Assembly: GCA_032718475.1 (NCBI GenBank)
Contig: JAUCBJ010001446.1
Location: 1 to 48,403, forward strand
DNA length: 48,403 nt
Direction of reading: 5' to 3'
Source of the DNA: Nemertoderma westbladi
Lineage: Eukaryota > Xenacoelomorpha > Nemertodermatida > Nemertodermatidae
How positions within the stretch are numbered: the stretch's first letter is position 1; each line of letters opens with the position of its first letter. The position numbers and the translations under genes are program-made. The notes beneath the pieces are model-generated. The model made no database searches and was not told where the DNA came from. It saw nothing but the letters and a program-made list of their open reading frames with translations. This document shows, piece by piece, positions 22,952 through 32,240 of this stretch.

Positions 22952-24090
22952 GGACACTTCCCCCCCCCGGACACTTCCCCCCCGGACAGTTCCCCCCGCT
23001 CAAGTAGGACACTTCCCCCCCGGACACTTCCCCCCCAGACACTTCCCCCCCGCGGACACTTCCCCCCCGACTGACTCTTCTTAACTTCGCACATTCGTAT
23101 TTTTCATTTTGTAAGGTAAACGACCGCTTGTATCCAGACACGTTGTATCCAATTTTCCTTTCTTAGCTCAGAAAGTGATCTTTTGCATCCCGAATTTACA
23201 TTTTATATCCAAGTTTTATTTATGGGTTTTATCAATGCAATTACATCGTATTGTTTGCTAATCTTTAAACAATTAATTATATTAGATGACCTATAAATTC
23301 CATCCCCGGAATGATATACTGTTTTTATTAACTATAGAATTATAATAATTAATTGTTTTAATTATAGGTATTATTATGTAATAGGCTTCTTCAAATTGTA
23401 GCAGATGGGGATGAATATTATTGTTGCAATCAAAATTATACCTCTCCAGGGTAAAATCGACATGCGTCGACCTGTATTCTGTGTTCAGCATTACATATTG
23501 ATATACATATTACTACTATACATACTATATAGATATTATACACACTACATATTAAATTTCCTGGTTACTTGCAATATTTTTAATAGGATTTTGTTGAATT
23601 ATATAATATTGTAGTAATTTATATATTAAATTGGTTAACATTCAATACAGCTCCTACTTTAGGCTTAGTCAATTTATTAGCTGATGATACAAACATGAAT
23701 TAAATATTTCAAAGTGGTCTTAAGTCTTTCACCACGGACACTCAGGGAAATGCCGGGGTCTGGGGGCGATAACCCCCAAGAAAAGAAGCGGGGGTTTGGG
23801 GGCGGCAGCCCCCAATTAAAAGAAATTAAAAGAATTAAAGGAATTAAAAGAAAAACAAACAAAACGTTTCTTTTATAATTTTGAAAAAACTTGTCTAGAT
23901 ACAACTTGTCCTGTAACCATCTTTAACTTTTGTTTATTGCTTTGATACACCCAGATTAATTTTAACACTTTAACTGGGGGGGAAGTGTCCGGGGGGCAAG
24001 TGTCCGGGGGGGAAGTGTCCGGGGGGGGAAGTGTCCTACTTGGGCGGGGGAGAAGTGTCCGGGGGGGAAGTGTCCGGGGGGGAAGTGTCC
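22952..24090. mobile_element. 1.1-kb element with GGACACTTCCCCCC arrays as inverted ends
   Basis: The left end (22952-23068) has six or seven copies of GGACACTTCCCCCC. The right end (23976-24090) has about seven copies of the complement GGGGGGAAGTGTCC. Both arrays include an odd unit with CAAGTAGGACAC / GTGTCCTACTTGGGC at mirror positions, so whole arrays are inverted copies. The middle is AT-rich, without a convincing ORF, and holds a GGGGGCGGCAGCCCCC-like hairpin at about 23797. The right array touches the truncated transposase at 24094. Confidence 0.7.
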
Positions 24091-24093
24091 TAG

Positions 24094-25017
24094 ATCCGCG
24101 TCCAAAGGTTCATAAATAGGGTGAGAAAAACTGGTACAGCGATACTTGGGAATCGGAAAGGCAGAGGTCGCAAACCATTTGTTTGTGGAGATGCATTCAA
24201 ACTAGTAGATGGCGCCATAGAAACTTCCAATTGGGAAATTACAGCTTGTGCCTTGAGGCAACTTTTGAAAGACAAGTTAGATGTCACGTATTCCCTGGCT
24301 ACCATTAAAAGAATTAGAATCAAGTTAGGATGGGTGGCAGCGAATGCCAAATACTGCCAAATGGTCAGAGACGTTAACAAAAAGAAACGGCTCATCTTCG
24401 CTCAAAACTTATTGAACAAATGGAAAATTGTAGAAAACATAGTCTTCACAGATGAGTGTTGTGTCCAACTGGACAACTGTCGAAAGAGGTTTTACGTAAA
24501 GAGGGGTGATGCCTTTATGAGGTTACGTTCAAAGGCCAAATATCCTGTAAAGGTTCATATTTATGGTGGAATAAGTTGGAGAGGAAGGACACATCTGATT
24601 ATTTTAGACGGAAAGACCCGAATTGACAGTAATATTTATTGTCAAATGCTTGACCAGGTAATTGTGCCATTCACATCGAAAATGTATTCTGATGGGTACA
24701 TATTACAAGCAGATTCCGCATCGTGTCACACCAGCCAGTTATCCACGAAGTTCATTTCTCTGAGGGGGATAAGTTACAGTTCAGACTTTTGGCCACCAGA
24801 GTCACCCGATCTAAACCCCATTGAGTCGGTTTGGCACGAGTTGAAAGAGTATCTACGAAACGTGGTACAACCTCATGGCAAGGACGAACTCAAACTAGGT
24901 ATCATTACTTTTTGGAACTCTAGGTTATCAGTCGATAAGTGTAGGAAATATATTAATCATATTCGCAAAGTTATCCCTCAGGTGTTTGAAAATAATGGAG
25001 GGCCTACTTTGTACTAA
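24094..25017 (+). pseudogene. Tc1/mariner-type DDE transposase, N-terminally truncated
   Basis: Open from 24094 (TAG at 24091-24093) to TAA at 25015-25017; the first ATG is at 24121. The visible protein starts in the second helix-turn-helix, with the TG-x3-L-G-N-R-K-GRGRKP linker typical of Tc1 elements. The catalytic core looks complete: FTDE near residue 112, QADSASCHTS near 199 and WPPESPDLNPIESVW near 222-236 with the final acidic residue. Normal Tc1 proteins are about 340 aa, so roughly the first 40 residues (first helix-turn-helix) are missing, cut exactly where the GGGGGGAAGTGTCC array ends. No TIRs were recognised. It could not bind its own ends in this form; host recruitment is possible but unsupported. 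Confidence 0.8.
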
Positions 25018-25186
25018 GTATAATTAATACACCAATAACATATTATCTTTCATATATTATCTATCTATTATGTAATATAATATCTATTATATATTGTCTA
25101 TTATTTATCATATATTGTTTTACATAAATTATCTATATATCAATGTTGGATTCCATTGCATTATAACTGGGGCCCGAAGCAGGCTT

Positions 25187-25211
25187 GGGGGGGGGGGGGG
25201 GGGGGGGGGGG
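25187..25211 (+). repeat. G25 homopolymer
   Basis: Twenty-five consecutive G followed by TAGGGGTGGATCC. One of at least seven long G/C runs in the window. Confidence 0.95.
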
Positions 25212-25411
25212 TAGGGGTGGATCCAGAAATGTTGTTATTCTTCAGTACGGTTCTTCTATGTTGGGGGATGGGAGGGGGCATGGAATAGGAGACATACCAC
25301 AACCAGCTAAAATCAGTTTAACGTTTTCACCAGTTTACCTAGAATAGAACATGAATAACTAACTAGTAAGTCACAATAATTATTCAGTTATTAATTCTCA
25401 ATTGAACACTT

Positions 25412-25606
25412 GGTGGGCTAAGAATTCCCGCGTGCTAAGAATTCCACCGGACTAGGAATACTCGTGGGCTAAGAATGCCTGCGGGCTAAGAATTCCCGCG
25501 GGCTAATAAAACTTATTTTCGGGCTAAGGATGCCCTGCCCACTGTCTAAGAAAGCTTGCGGGTAAACGATTCCCATATTGCGGGCTAAGAATTCCCGCGG
25601 GCTAAG
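25412..25606. repeat. GGGCTAAGAATTCCCGCG minisatellite
   Basis: About ten degenerate copies of an 18-bp unit, GGGCTAAGAATTCCCGCG, with several diverged units in the middle. Units contain GAATTC and CCCGCGGG palindromes. Non-coding. Confidence 0.85.
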
Positions 25607-25863
25607 TCATCACCCAACCGAACATACAGTTGACTGTAAATGCTTCACTCGCATCTCTGTAACCACAACCCAAATGCTGTGATTCACAGTATGCGATTTC
25701 ACCGTGCTGTCACCGCAAGTGTATCTGAGAACATCAATGAAAACGTTACTGAAAAACATCGAAAGGAGCAGGTTAAAGGGGTGGTGTTTTTTAACCAAAA
25801 CAATAAACGGTGTGTATGGGTTAGTTGGATGTCTAATTTCTTGGGAAGACTTTAGTAAAGTTT

Positions 25864-26100
25864 CGGCACCTATGTCGGCACCTGTGTCGGCACCTGTGTC
25901 TGCACCTATGTCGGTACCTGTGTCGGCACCTGTGTCGGCACCTCTGTCGGCACCTGTGTCGGCACCTATGTCGGCACCTGTGTCGGCACCTGTATCTGCA
26001 CCTGTGTCGGCACCTATGTCGGCACCTATGTCGGAACCTATGTCGGCACCTGTGTCGGCACCTCTGTCGGCACCTGTGTCGGCACCTCTGTCGGCACCTG
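25864..26100 (-). repeat. 12-bp minisatellite, open on both strands (GAD-T/I/R tetrapeptide on minus)
   Basis: About twenty copies of TCGGCACCTGTG with CTATG and CTCTG variants. The minus strand is open from 26170 to 25610 (186 aa) and reads GADT, GADI and GADR tetrapeptides; the plus strand reads SAPV and SAPM. Since 12 is a multiple of three, openness on both strands is expected without selection. Flanking residues match nothing I know, and a piece of the CCAAAACAATAAAC repeat sits next to it at 25760-25810. I treat it as a repeat, not a proven gene. Confidence 0.75.
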
Positions 26101-26106
26101 TATATC

Positions 26107-26702
26107 CAGTGCCATAAAGCAATGTTGGCTGAAATTGAGCTTCGGCCATTTTATACCCAAGAATGCTCATAAAGCGCCGTTTTGTGTTTTCAGTCAGAAT
26201 TGTTTAAGAAATAAAAATAGATTCTGAGAAAAATGGTTTTAACGAAAAATACAGATAATACAGTAGGATCTTTCATGTTTCGACAATAACTTTTAGCAAT
26301 TTTATTCATATCTTTTTTACTTTGGGAGCCTGTCTGATGAAATGGCCTTAAACAATTGAAAAATGCTTGTAGATTTTAAATCTCCATTAAATTCGGCACA
26401 GGATATGATTATAAAAAATTTTAACATTATCAAAATACGGGGTCCGCTTAAAGAAACCCCCTTAAAGAAAATTTTAGCTCGGTGGTGTGTGCTTGCTTCA
26501 AATTACTACTCCTCCGCCATTTTTTAACAAATTTTCTAAATTTCTTTTGTTTGATTTCTTACGGGAATTGGGTAAAAATTATCGGTCAAAATCCCTCTTG
26601 GCCGCCGTACGACGTTGTCGTACGGCTGTCGTACGGCCGAGAATAAATGGGCCTTGACTCCTGTATCTCACCACTACACCCATAATGTCATTGCAACTAC
26701 GT
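26107..26702. other. Non-coding sequence flanking the LTR element
   Basis: No ORF of note. It contains CGTACGAC/GTCGTACGG palindromes near 26606-26635. Its last five bases, TACGT (26698-26702), are the left copy of the retroelement target duplication. Confidence 0.6.
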
Positions 26703-27262
26703 TGTGACGGGATCCACGAAGGATCCCGATTTATCCGGTTTATCAAACTACGCGTCCCCGCCGTGTGTGAAAGGTGAAAAGAGTTTGAGTTGTTCGTCGT
26801 ATATAATCCTTGGGTATAATAGTATAGATGAATGATGATAATATAGAATTGGTAATATAGTAAACGGAAGGCGGGAAACGGTGATTAAAGTCCCGGTACT
26901 TCCCTAGCTAAACTAACCTAACTAACACCAAATGATACACTGACTAAATGATACACTGACTAAATGATAGCTGTACTGATAATATATTGCACGGTTGGCC
27001 AAGTTGCGCTACTCAGCCGGTGCCTTCCCCCCATTGGCTAATAACCCTGGTGTCGCCCTTTTACCTCCCCTGAAGTGTTTCCCCTTGCCCCTGCTATTCT
27101 CCCTCTTTCAGGGGTATAACCCCTAACCCCTATTGTGTGTGTTTCTCCTTCCCACTTTGTTGGGGTGACACGAGGTTGATATTGGTAATCAACCGCGTGC
27201 TCCCAATATTGCTTAACGGTTCACTCTATGGGGTTAGTGTGGCGGAATTGGATAAGCTAACA
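26703..27262 (-). repeat. 3' LTR, 560 bp
   Basis: Paired with 35207-35766. In element orientation it begins TGTTAGCTTATCC and ends CCCGTCACA. It contains a TAAATGATACACTGAC duplication (26938-26965) and a TATATAA box near 26800. Differences from the other LTR are three transitions and three transversions. Confidence 0.95.
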
Positions 27263-27300
27263 CTCCCCCCCATGCTATCTTCCCGGTGAGAAGATAGCAT
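27263..27300 (-). promoter_or_regulatory. Polypurine tract and adjacent 11-bp stem-loop
   Basis: On the minus strand GGGGGGGAG lies immediately before the 3' LTR (27263-27271), the expected plus-strand primer. Directly upstream is a perfect hairpin, ATGCTATCTTC with loop CCGGTGA and GAAGATAGCAT (27272-27300). The hairpin next to the tract is unusual and may help RNase H placement or packaging; that is inference. Confidence 0.7.
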
Positions 27301-27950
27301 CCACCTCTAGTGCGCTACAATTCCGTTGGATCCCGATCTAGTATCGGGTGTGGGGTGGGATTATTTTCTCTCGGAGCCGGCTTTCCAGGCCGCTCCCTAT
27401 GGGTATGATAATGCTACCCCGTTTGTCTGGCGTCCCGTGTCGGGCCGATCGTGCGCTCCTCCCACACGACTTTTGTTTCCCCAACACCTTCGCCCTAACT
27501 CTCCTCCACTCTCACCCTAACTCTCGCATACTCCCGGACCTCCTCGTCCCACACTCCTCCTCTCACTTCTCCCCCCCCCCACACTTGAATTGCGCCCACG
27601 CTCTCTTCGCACTCCACACTATCACCCTTTTCTCGACCCCTCCTCTCACTCACTCACTCCTCCTGACGAATCTCACCCCCCTTCCTGTGCCGTCGCACTC
27701 AAGAAGTGTGAAATCGTCTATTGTCTCGTCCATAGTGCCATAGTCAGTTGGCCCCCAATCCCAGTAGCTAATTGAGAAAGGTTGTATGACTATAGTACTT
27801 ACTTCGAATATGTATATTTCATTACTAGATTACTGATTGCTACGTACGTACATACAAATTGCACTTATTTGATTATTTACATTATTTGAATTTGTATTTA
27901 AGAGTTCGCAAGTTTCGCGTGGTGCCTTCCAGGCATGTTACACCGAAGTC
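27301..27950 (-). other. Non-coding 3' region of the LTR element
   Basis: Pyrimidine-rich on the plus strand (CTCCCACACTCTC type), purine-rich on the coding strand. Several short plus-strand frames occur but have low-complexity Pro/Leu/Ser composition, so I give them no weight. Confidence 0.6.
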
Positions 27951-29353
27951 TTAGTTCGTTCCACCAGCCTTTGGGAACCACCTCAAGTCTTTCCCTTTGA
28001 CGTCCTCCTCCCTGGGTCGTTTCCTGGTCACTGCCGCTCCTCTGGGATCTGCTTTCTGTCTTCGGACTCTCGCCGCCACCTCCTTACTGATCCCGGTCGT
28101 TGACTCCTTGGGTGCCGGTGTTATCAGCTCCCAATATCGCATCGCGGGTGGCCCCTCCGAGTGGCCCTGTTGTCTCCCCCTGGTGGCGTCCCATAAGATC
28201 ATCTTCATTGCCCGCGGCACATGCTCCGCCAAGAAATCCCTAAACTCTCCTCTGGTCTGTGGCGTCCACCTATCCAAATACCTCTGCGTATTTATCACTC
28301 TGGCATATGATGCCGCCGTCGCCACTTCCTGGTAGGTAAACGGAAGTTTCCGTTTGATAATCTCCATGTGAGCCTCCTGATTGATGTTAAAGAAGCCCCA
28401 CCGGAACTCCTGGGCCTTCGTTGCCGAGTCATCGCCCCGACGTCGGCCCACTCCTCGAAGATCCAGTCGCACTGGCGTCCGTAATGTCCCCGAAAGTTAC
28501 ATTTCGAACATCGGTTATGCAACCGTGGACACGCTCCCATCCTGTGGCTCGACTAGCGGCAATAGAGACAGCTAGTCCCTTTCTGGAACCGGTACAAACA
28601 GCTCCTTTCCTGGTGGGTCTGTCTCCCACAGTAGTCGCAGCTGAGTACCAATGTCTCCCGCCCCACGTCGTCTTTCGTCCCAAGCGATCTCCGCGGTCTG
28701 TGGAGTCGCTGGTAAGCAAACTTCCGAACGTTAGTGTCCCTGTCTACGTCGATCTCCTCGCCCCTCTCGGGCATCGTCTCCCCGAATACTACCCATGGTG
28801 CCGTCCCCGGTTGCTCGCCCAACCTGATAGTGCTCCCCGCGAAATCCATCGCCGGCTCCTCGTGCACCTAGGCCCGCTTGCCGGGTCTATCCCAGAAGGC
28901 CCTCGCCCCACTGGCCGTCACCACTGGCCGGCACAGCATTCTTGAAAATGCAGCTGCAATGCAGCATGCCGATCCTAGTAGTAGGCCTATCCTCCCGATG
29001 GGCGGCATCTCTCCGAACTCGTCGTCGTCTTCGTCCTCCTCTGGCAGTGGCTCCAACCCCGGCATCCCGGTGTACCCACTATGTCCCTTCCCGCCTTGGC
29101 TCTCGCCCGTAGCTCTCCATCCCTCTAGCTCCCCTAGCTTCCTTAGCGGCTGATCGCCCTCGGCGCCCGCTGGTATGGGCATCGCTTGCAATCCCGACAT
29201 CGACTGTTTCGGTGATCCCACTGTCGACCCCAGTTCTCGCCCTAGAGACTCCCCCGAACTTCCTGACGAAGTCCAACGAAGTTCATCTAAGCCCGCCTGT
29301 TCCTCGAAGCCGTAGCTCTGCGCCCTAGCTTCCCCCTCCCTTTCCTCTCCCAT
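27951..29353 (-). pseudogene. Triple zinc-knuckle accessory protein of the LTR element (interrupted)
   Basis: Minus-strand reading runs 29353 to 28868, in-frame TAG, 28867 to 28553, in-frame TAG, onward to about 28437, then shifts frame and continues to the stop at 27951. An acidic stretch (PEEDEDDDEFGEMPP) precedes a 57-bp LINE fragment. Three knuckles follow: CDYCGRQTHQERSC, CLYC-x4-HRMGAC in which the second TAG (28553-28555) occupies one of the four x positions, and CSKCNFRGHYGRQC. All are C-x2-C-x4-H-x4-C. The C-terminal 150 residues are helical and basic (RKRPREED). The knuckle layout matches the protein at 41558-43333. Likely RNA-binding or nucleocapsid-like. Either a decayed gene or one read through stops. 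Confidence 0.7.
28927..28983 (+). mobile_element. 57-bp fragment of the LINE 3' end inserted in the LTR element
   Basis: Fifty-six of 57 bases equal 20598-20654, from GCCGGCACAGCATTCTT to GATCCTAGTAGTA, the end of the non-LTR element. It sits in the accessory frame, whose minus-strand translation across it reads GSACCIAAAFSRMLC. Either a tiny 5'-truncated LINE insertion or a capture by template switching. Confidence 0.8.
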
Positions 29354-30453
29354 CTAGCGACTTCTTCCAGTCGCTTCGCCTCTCGTCTATCCATCTCTAG
29401 CTGCTCCCATCTCTGATATGGCGTATCTATCTCCCCGTCTACTAGATGTCGGCTGTTGTAGTACACCGACTCGCCCTTCAGCCCCGGGTGGTCTACCAGA
29501 CCCGCGAAAGCCGTCTTAAAGGCTCTTCTGTAGTTTAGGGGTGATCCCGATAATAGGAATGCCGCTGGTTCCCTCACGATAACCACGGTCATGAATAGGT
29601 TAAGCAAACCTATCATTATCCAGTCCTCCTGCAGGATATATCGCTTCTGATATACCTTTATCGCTCCTCTTCAGAATTGATACACCTCTTGTTTTCCCGG
29701 CCTCGCTCCCCACTTCAGCGAGTTCGCTAATTCTACTCCGTGCTCTTCTCTGAACTTCCCCCAGTCCATTGGTTTGTGACATACGAGCCCCAATAGCTGG
29801 CCCATCGCCACCGCTCCGCAATGGCCTGTTTTCTCGACTAATCCCAACCCGCCTGGTGCTGTCATAGCCATATAGACCGTCTGCATGTCCAGGAGGTTGG
29901 GGGTGTCCGGACCGATGATTCTCTCCGTGTCATCGCGAATCGCCGATCCCACTTTCGTTGTCGACTTCTCTCTCACTAGGATTTGCACCGCCCTCGGCAG
30001 CCGGTTTAACTTCGGCCCCTCCTTCTTCCCATACGTTCCCAGGTCAAATAGGAAAATATCCCCATTTGGCGCGGCCAAATGTAGGAGTATGGTTCTGGCC
30101 GATCCCGCCGACCCTCTCCTCGAACCCTCCTCGTCTTCCACGGTCCCTTCGTCGTGTAGGATCATGTATCCTCCCCTGTTGACGGACTCTATGAACCTCT
30201 TCCAATCTTTCCTCGGCGACTCTCTCACGTACTTCGGAATCCCAAACTTTGCCTCGTCCCCTTTCACCACGTAGTGGAAATGCTGGAAGATCGCGTTGTC
30301 CAGCGACGGCGTCCCGTAGGTTCCGACCAGCCGCTGTTCGTGCACCACCCTGAAGTGGTCCTGCAGCGCTCGCGCTGCGTGACCCTTTTCCAACGTCGCG
30401 TGGCCTACACGATTTATCCAGCTGTACTCACATGCCCCCCTCTCGCTACTCAC
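29287..30453 (-). pseudogene. Exonuclease-fold-like (EXD1/Egalitarian-like) frame in the LTR element
   Basis: Open from a GTG at 30453 (TAG just upstream) to TGA at 29671-29673, then in the same frame from 29670 to 29287. Residues 95-200 resemble a DEDD 3'-5' exonuclease core: a GYMILHDEG strand where families usually have VDxEG, IFLFDLGTYG, then TTKVGSAIRDDTERI (usually KVxHDxRxD) and NLLDMQTVYM (usually NVFDTQVA). The first catalytic Asp position is His and the HD pair is changed, so activity is doubtful. The part after the TGA (residues about 262-385) is a helical, charged segment of unknown type. No ATG lies near the start, so it may be translated by fusion or splicing. The family call is from memory and tentative. 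Confidence 0.45.
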
Positions 30454-30539
30454 TACTGACTAATATCTATACTATATATACCCATTTACCTCTATCTCTT
30501 ACTAACTAGCACTACGTACTTTCTTACTAACTTCTAACT

Positions 30540-30835
30540 CTCTCTAACTAACTAACGGTACTACGTACCCTCTAACTCTTACTCTCTCTAACCAACGGTA
30601 CTACATACCCTCTTACTACTCTAACTCCACTAACTAACGGTACTGCGTACCCTCTTGCTAACCTCTAACTCTTCTAACTCCACTAACTCTCTCTACTAAC
30701 TAACGGTACTACGTACCCTCTTACTAACCTCTAACTCCACTAACTCCACTAATTCTCTCTACTAACTAACAGTACTACGTACCCTCTTACTAACCTCTAA
30801 CTCCACTAACTCCACTAACTCTCTCTACTAACAGC
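30540..30835 (-). repeat. Tandem CTAACTAACGGTACTACGTACC repeat between gag and the exonuclease-like frame
   Basis: Four to five imperfect units of about 55-75 bp. Each has AACGGTACTACGTACCCTCT followed by TTACTAACCTCTAACTCC and a CTCTCTCTACTAA tail. It fills the gap after the gag stop, exactly where pol would be expected in a BEL/Pao element. Confidence 0.8.
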
Positions 30836-31997
30836 AGATCTCGTTTCTCGCCGCGTATTCTACCTGATCTTCCCTGGGTAGCGCTTGCCAGTACCTGCAG
30901 TTCATGGTTTGATGAAGCGCATTTGTATGTAGCTGGCATTTGCTCTTTGGGTCGTAGCCGTCCATGTACAGTGCATTGCGTATCGCAGTTGCATTTGCAC
31001 CAAAGTCCCTACTATTCTTATTGTTTGGGTTCGGCCTACTGGGCGTACTGGAGTTATATTTATTTGTGTTGTTATCTTTCCCCTGTCCGCTCCATGATGA
31101 GGTCTTACCCCCGGCTACCTGTGGACTTACAGTCCCCTGCGTCGCTGCGTATGGCAATGATTGCCTGAGCTTTGGTAATGCATTTGACGTGTTGTGTTCT
31201 GGTTTCGGCCTATGGTAATCGGTTCTTGGTCCCTTTCCCAGGCTGTCCTCACTATAGACTGGGTCGGTTATTAATTCGGTTTCGTAATTTAAGAAGCTCG
31301 ACATTTCTTCTAAACCCGGTTCCGCACCCTTCCTATCTCGAGTGGAGAAAGCGATTTTCCTCCACTTGTTACGCAGCCATATCGGTAGTGCCTGCGCTAT
31401 CGTGGTGATGTTGTTGGACGCATTGAGTTTGTATGGCGCGTCTAGCGTCTTTAGCACGATTAGCGCCTTCTCGACTTTATTAGCGAATGTCTTTATGCTA
31501 ACAGGGTTATCCTGTAGGCCACCCGATGTTATGCCCCTCAGGGTTTGCCGGATGATCTTGGCCGGGTGCCCGTATTCCCTGTCCAGTGCCCGCCATGCCG
31601 TCGTGAAGCCGCCCTCTATGCCCTGGTATTGCCTCACGATGTCGTATGCTGGGCCTCCTGTGTATACTTGCAGATATTTTAGGCACTCCGCCTGCGTCAA
31701 GTTCTTTGTTAGTATTTCGTTACTATACATGCGCCGAAACTGTAGATATTCTTCCGGCCTGCTCCCATCGAATTTGAATGGTTCCTCGGGTGGTAGCTCG
31801 ATCCTAGTTTTTAGCGCATCGATTAACGTGGCCATTCCCATCGCCTGCGCTTCCAATGGGTTCGATGGATGTTGCATAGTTTCTCCTGTTGGGTGCGGTC
31901 CGTCCGTCCTATTTTCTGCCCTCCTCTGGCTTGGGTATATCATTGGGGGTAGCGGCCCCCTCCATATTTCTGTGTCGCATGATCTATTTTTATCCAA
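30828..31997 (-). CDS. gag: BEL/Pao-like gag core (DUF1759-type), 389 aa
   Basis: Intact frame from ATG at 31997 to TAA/TAG-type stop at 30828. It is open upstream to the C20 tract at 32064-32083, so the natural start may be earlier. Residues about 68-210 show the gag pattern of BEL/Pao elements: LPPEEPFKFDGSRPEEYLQF, KNLTQAECLKYLQVYTGGPA, W-x-ALDREYGHPAKIIR and a downstream helical stretch. A Ser/Asn-rich linker follows, then a C-terminal half-knuckle CQLHTNALHQTMNC and EYAARNEICC, which resembles the Cys/His end of BEL gags. It would form the particle shell. This is the best-preserved gene of the element. The following pol is absent. Confidence 0.8.
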   Translation of the reverse strand: MDKNRSCDTEIWRGPLPPMIYPSQRRAENRTDGPHPTGETMQHPSNPLEAQAMGMATLIDALKTRIELPPEEPFKFDGSRPEEYLQFRRMYSNEILTKNLTQAECLKYLQVYTGGPAYDIVRQYQGIEGGFTTAWRALDREYGHPAKIIRQTLRGITSGGLQDNPVSIKTFANKVEKALIVLKTLDAPYKLNASNNITTIAQALPIWLRNKWRKIAFSTRDRKGAEPGLEEMSSFLNYETELITDPVYSEDSLGKGPRTDYHRPKPEHNTSNALPKLRQSLPYAATQGTVSPQVAGGKTSSWSGQGKDNNTNKYNSSTPSRPNPNNKNSRDFGANATAIRNALYMDGYDPKSKCQLHTNALHQTMNCRYWQALPREDQVEYAARNEICC

Positions 31998-32240
31998 GGG
32001 GTTCGTTGTTCTTACTCCTGTTGGGGTATATTGTTGATATTGTGATGGGGGAATGTCACCCTGCCCCCCCCCCCCCCCCCCCCACCGGTATGTTTGGTAC
32101 TGGGGTTGATGTTAATATATTGGGGCCCATGCATCTATCCGCAATAATTCCCCCCTCCCCTGGGTATATGTTATGTCCTTGCATGCTGTAGTCATACTGC
32201 TGTACTGGTACCGGTATAGGCCTATCAGCTTCTGGCCTAC

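Noticed and set aside
26606-26640. Regulatory palindrome GTCGTACGGC
   Set aside because: Short overlapping CGTACG repeats only; no neighbouring gene in a sensible orientation.
27326-27775. Plus-strand Pro/Leu-rich frames
   Set aside because: Low-complexity pyrimidine-rich 3' region of the minus-oriented retroelement; no codon-like signal.
30540-30835. Relic of a pol gene between gag and the accessory frames
   Set aside because: The interval is a simple tandem repeat with no RT, RNase H or integrase residue pattern in any frame.
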